DNA from: Patescibacteria group bacterium
GTDB lineage: Bacteria; Patescibacteriota; Patescibacteriia; Patescibacteriales; GWC2-42-12
Direction: 5' to 3'
Assembly: GCA_018817545.1 (NCBI GenBank)
Contig: JAHITL010000020.1
Location: forward strand, 1-5,986
DNA length: 5,986 bases
Both the position numbers and the translations under genes were made by a program. Shown here one piece after another: positions 5,241 through 5,986 of the stretch; within the stretch, counting starts at the first letter, position 1; each line of letters begins with the position of its first letter. The notes beneath the pieces were generated by a model, which was not told where the DNA came from, did not search any database, and saw nothing but the letters and a program-made list of their open reading frames with translations.

Positions 5241-5986
5241 GCAAAAAATTACAAAAGCAGTAGTAGCGGTTGCTGGATCAGGCACAAGACTTTTGCCTGC
5301 CACTAAAACAATGCCTAAAGAGATGTTGCCGATTGTTGATAAACCAATTATTCAATTAGTTGTTGAGGAGCTGGTTGAGGCAGGGATTGAAGATATTATT
5401 TTAGTAACAAAATGGGATAAAAAGCCATTAGAAGATCATTTTGATTATAATTGGGCGTTGGTTGAAGAATTAAAAAAAGCTAAAAAAGAGCAGTTGGCGG
5501 AAGAAGTTAAAAAAATAGCTGATTTAGCTAATTTTATTTATGTTCGACAAAAAGGTCCATATGGTAATGGCACACCTGTTTTATCAGTTGCCAGTTTGGT
5601 AAAAAATGAGCCTTTTATTTTTGCATTTGGCGATGATCTTATTAAATCAAAAGTGTCTTTTTCAAAACAAATGATAGAAGATTATGAAAAGCACGGTAAT
5701 TTAATAATTGGTGCGCAGGAAGTTCCGCTTAAAGAAGTCGTTCGTTATGGTATGGTAAAATTGAAAGAGGGGACGCATCAATTGGAGGATATTATAGAAA
5801 AACCGAGTGTTGAAACCACTCCTTCTTGTTTGGCTACTCCTGGTAGATATATTTTAAATCAAGATATAATTGATATACTTAAAAATACTCCTCTTGGCAA
5901 AGGCAATGAATTATGGTTAGTAGATGCTATTAGAGAATATGTTCGCAGAGGGGGTATTTTTATGGCTAAAGAAGTTGAGGATGGAG
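5239..5986 (+). CDS. galU: UTP-glucose-1-phosphate uridylyltransferase (GalU), 3' end outside window
   Basis: GalU makes UDP-glucose and pyrophosphate from UTP and glucose-1-phosphate in the cytoplasm, feeding glucosylation and other UDP-sugar routes. The frame runs from ATG 5239 to the window edge: 249 complete codons of a usual 290-300. The N-terminus TKAVVAVAGSGTRLLPATK (5-23) with PKEMLPIVDKPIIQ (26-39) is the classic GalU nucleotide-binding loop (Arg17, Lys27). IYVRQ (100-104) leads to GPYGNGTPV (106-114), where proteobacterial GalU has a GLGHAV-type loop. FGDD (130-133) is the metal site, RYGMV and EKP (187-189) follow, then PGRYIL (201-206) and NELWLVDAIREY (223-234), which replaces the common EIQLTDAI but keeps Asp229. 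The start is fixed by the family N-terminus; the leader has no Shine-Dalgarno. Base composition is clearly less A+T-rich than the glycosyltransferases: 26 of 60 bases are G/C at 5281-5340 against 8 of 60 at 4441-4500. The last residues and stop are not visible. Confidence 0.93.
   Translation, partial: MQKITKAVVAVAGSGTRLLPATKTMPKEMLPIVDKPIIQLVVEELVEAGIEDIILVTKWDKKPLEDHFDYNWALVEELKKAKKEQLAEEVKKIADLANFIYVRQKGPYGNGTPVLSVASLVKNEPFIFAFGDDLIKSKVSFSKQMIEDYEKHGNLIIGAQEVPLKEVVRYGMVKLKEGTHQLEDIIEKPSVETTPSCLATPGRYILNQDIIDILKNTPLGKGNELWLVDAIREYVRRGGIFMAKEVEDG

Noticed and set aside
1..5986. Alternative genetic code with UGA as an amino acid
   Set aside because: All genes remain full length under the standard bacterial code with no in-frame TGA, although none of the visible stops is TGA, so the data are merely uninformative on its stop use.
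1..5986. tRNA, rRNA, insertion sequence or phage features
   Set aside because: No cloverleaf-like segment, transposase motif or terminal inverted repeat was recognised on either strand.

Overview
This window looks like part of a surface-polysaccharide (nucleotide-sugar plus glycosyltransferase) locus from a very A+T-rich bacterium. Every gene is on the + strand. The low G+C, the 241-residue short-form RmlA with a GGSATRL signature, the GalU with a GPYGNGTPV loop, the tight packing and the lack of any Shine-Dalgarno-like sequence before all six visible starts together suggest a member of the Candidate Phyla Radiation (Patescibacteria, perhaps a Parcubacteria-type lineage). That placement is inferred from protein style and was not tested by a search. 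Stops are TAA, with one TAG, and all reading frames stay open without in-frame TGA, so nothing points to a recoded UGA.

Layout. 1-390 is the C-terminal part of dTDP-4-dehydrorhamnose reductase (rmlD), cut by the window edge. 407-1132 is a complete short glucose-1-phosphate thymidylyltransferase (rmlA). After a 51-bp spacer come four consecutive GT-A fold, family 2 glycosyltransferases (1184-2203, 2212-3072, 3076-4137, 4144-4989) separated by only 8, 3 and 6 bp. A 249-bp non-coding spacer (4990-5238) follows. It holds a striking 9-bp tandem array with a 36-bp higher-order period, then shorter duplications and a 38-bp stretch of pure A/T. 5239-5986 is the N-terminal five-sixths or so of UTP-glucose-1-phosphate uridylyltransferase (galU), cut by the right edge.

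How the genes work together. RmlA makes dTDP-glucose from glucose-1-phosphate and dTTP, and RmlD performs the last step to dTDP-L-rhamnose; rmlB and rmlC would be expected upstream, outside the window. GalU makes UDP-glucose from the same glucose-1-phosphate pool. The four glycosyltransferases probably use such donors to build a rhamnose-containing oligosaccharide or polysaccharide on a lipid carrier at the inner face of the membrane. Their individual donors and acceptors cannot be read from sequence. The tandem spacing suggests one operon from rmlD through the fourth glycosyltransferase, with galU possibly on its own promoter.

Most unusual points: the 36-bp-period array that starts exactly at the stop codon of the fourth glycosyltransferase, with an A7 run before that stop and an open lysine-rich frame behind it; the different state (His, Asp, His, Ala) of one conserved position across the four glycosyltransferases; and the uniform absence of ribosome-binding sites. 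I see no clear evidence of a wholly new system such as a defence island, CRISPR or mobile element.
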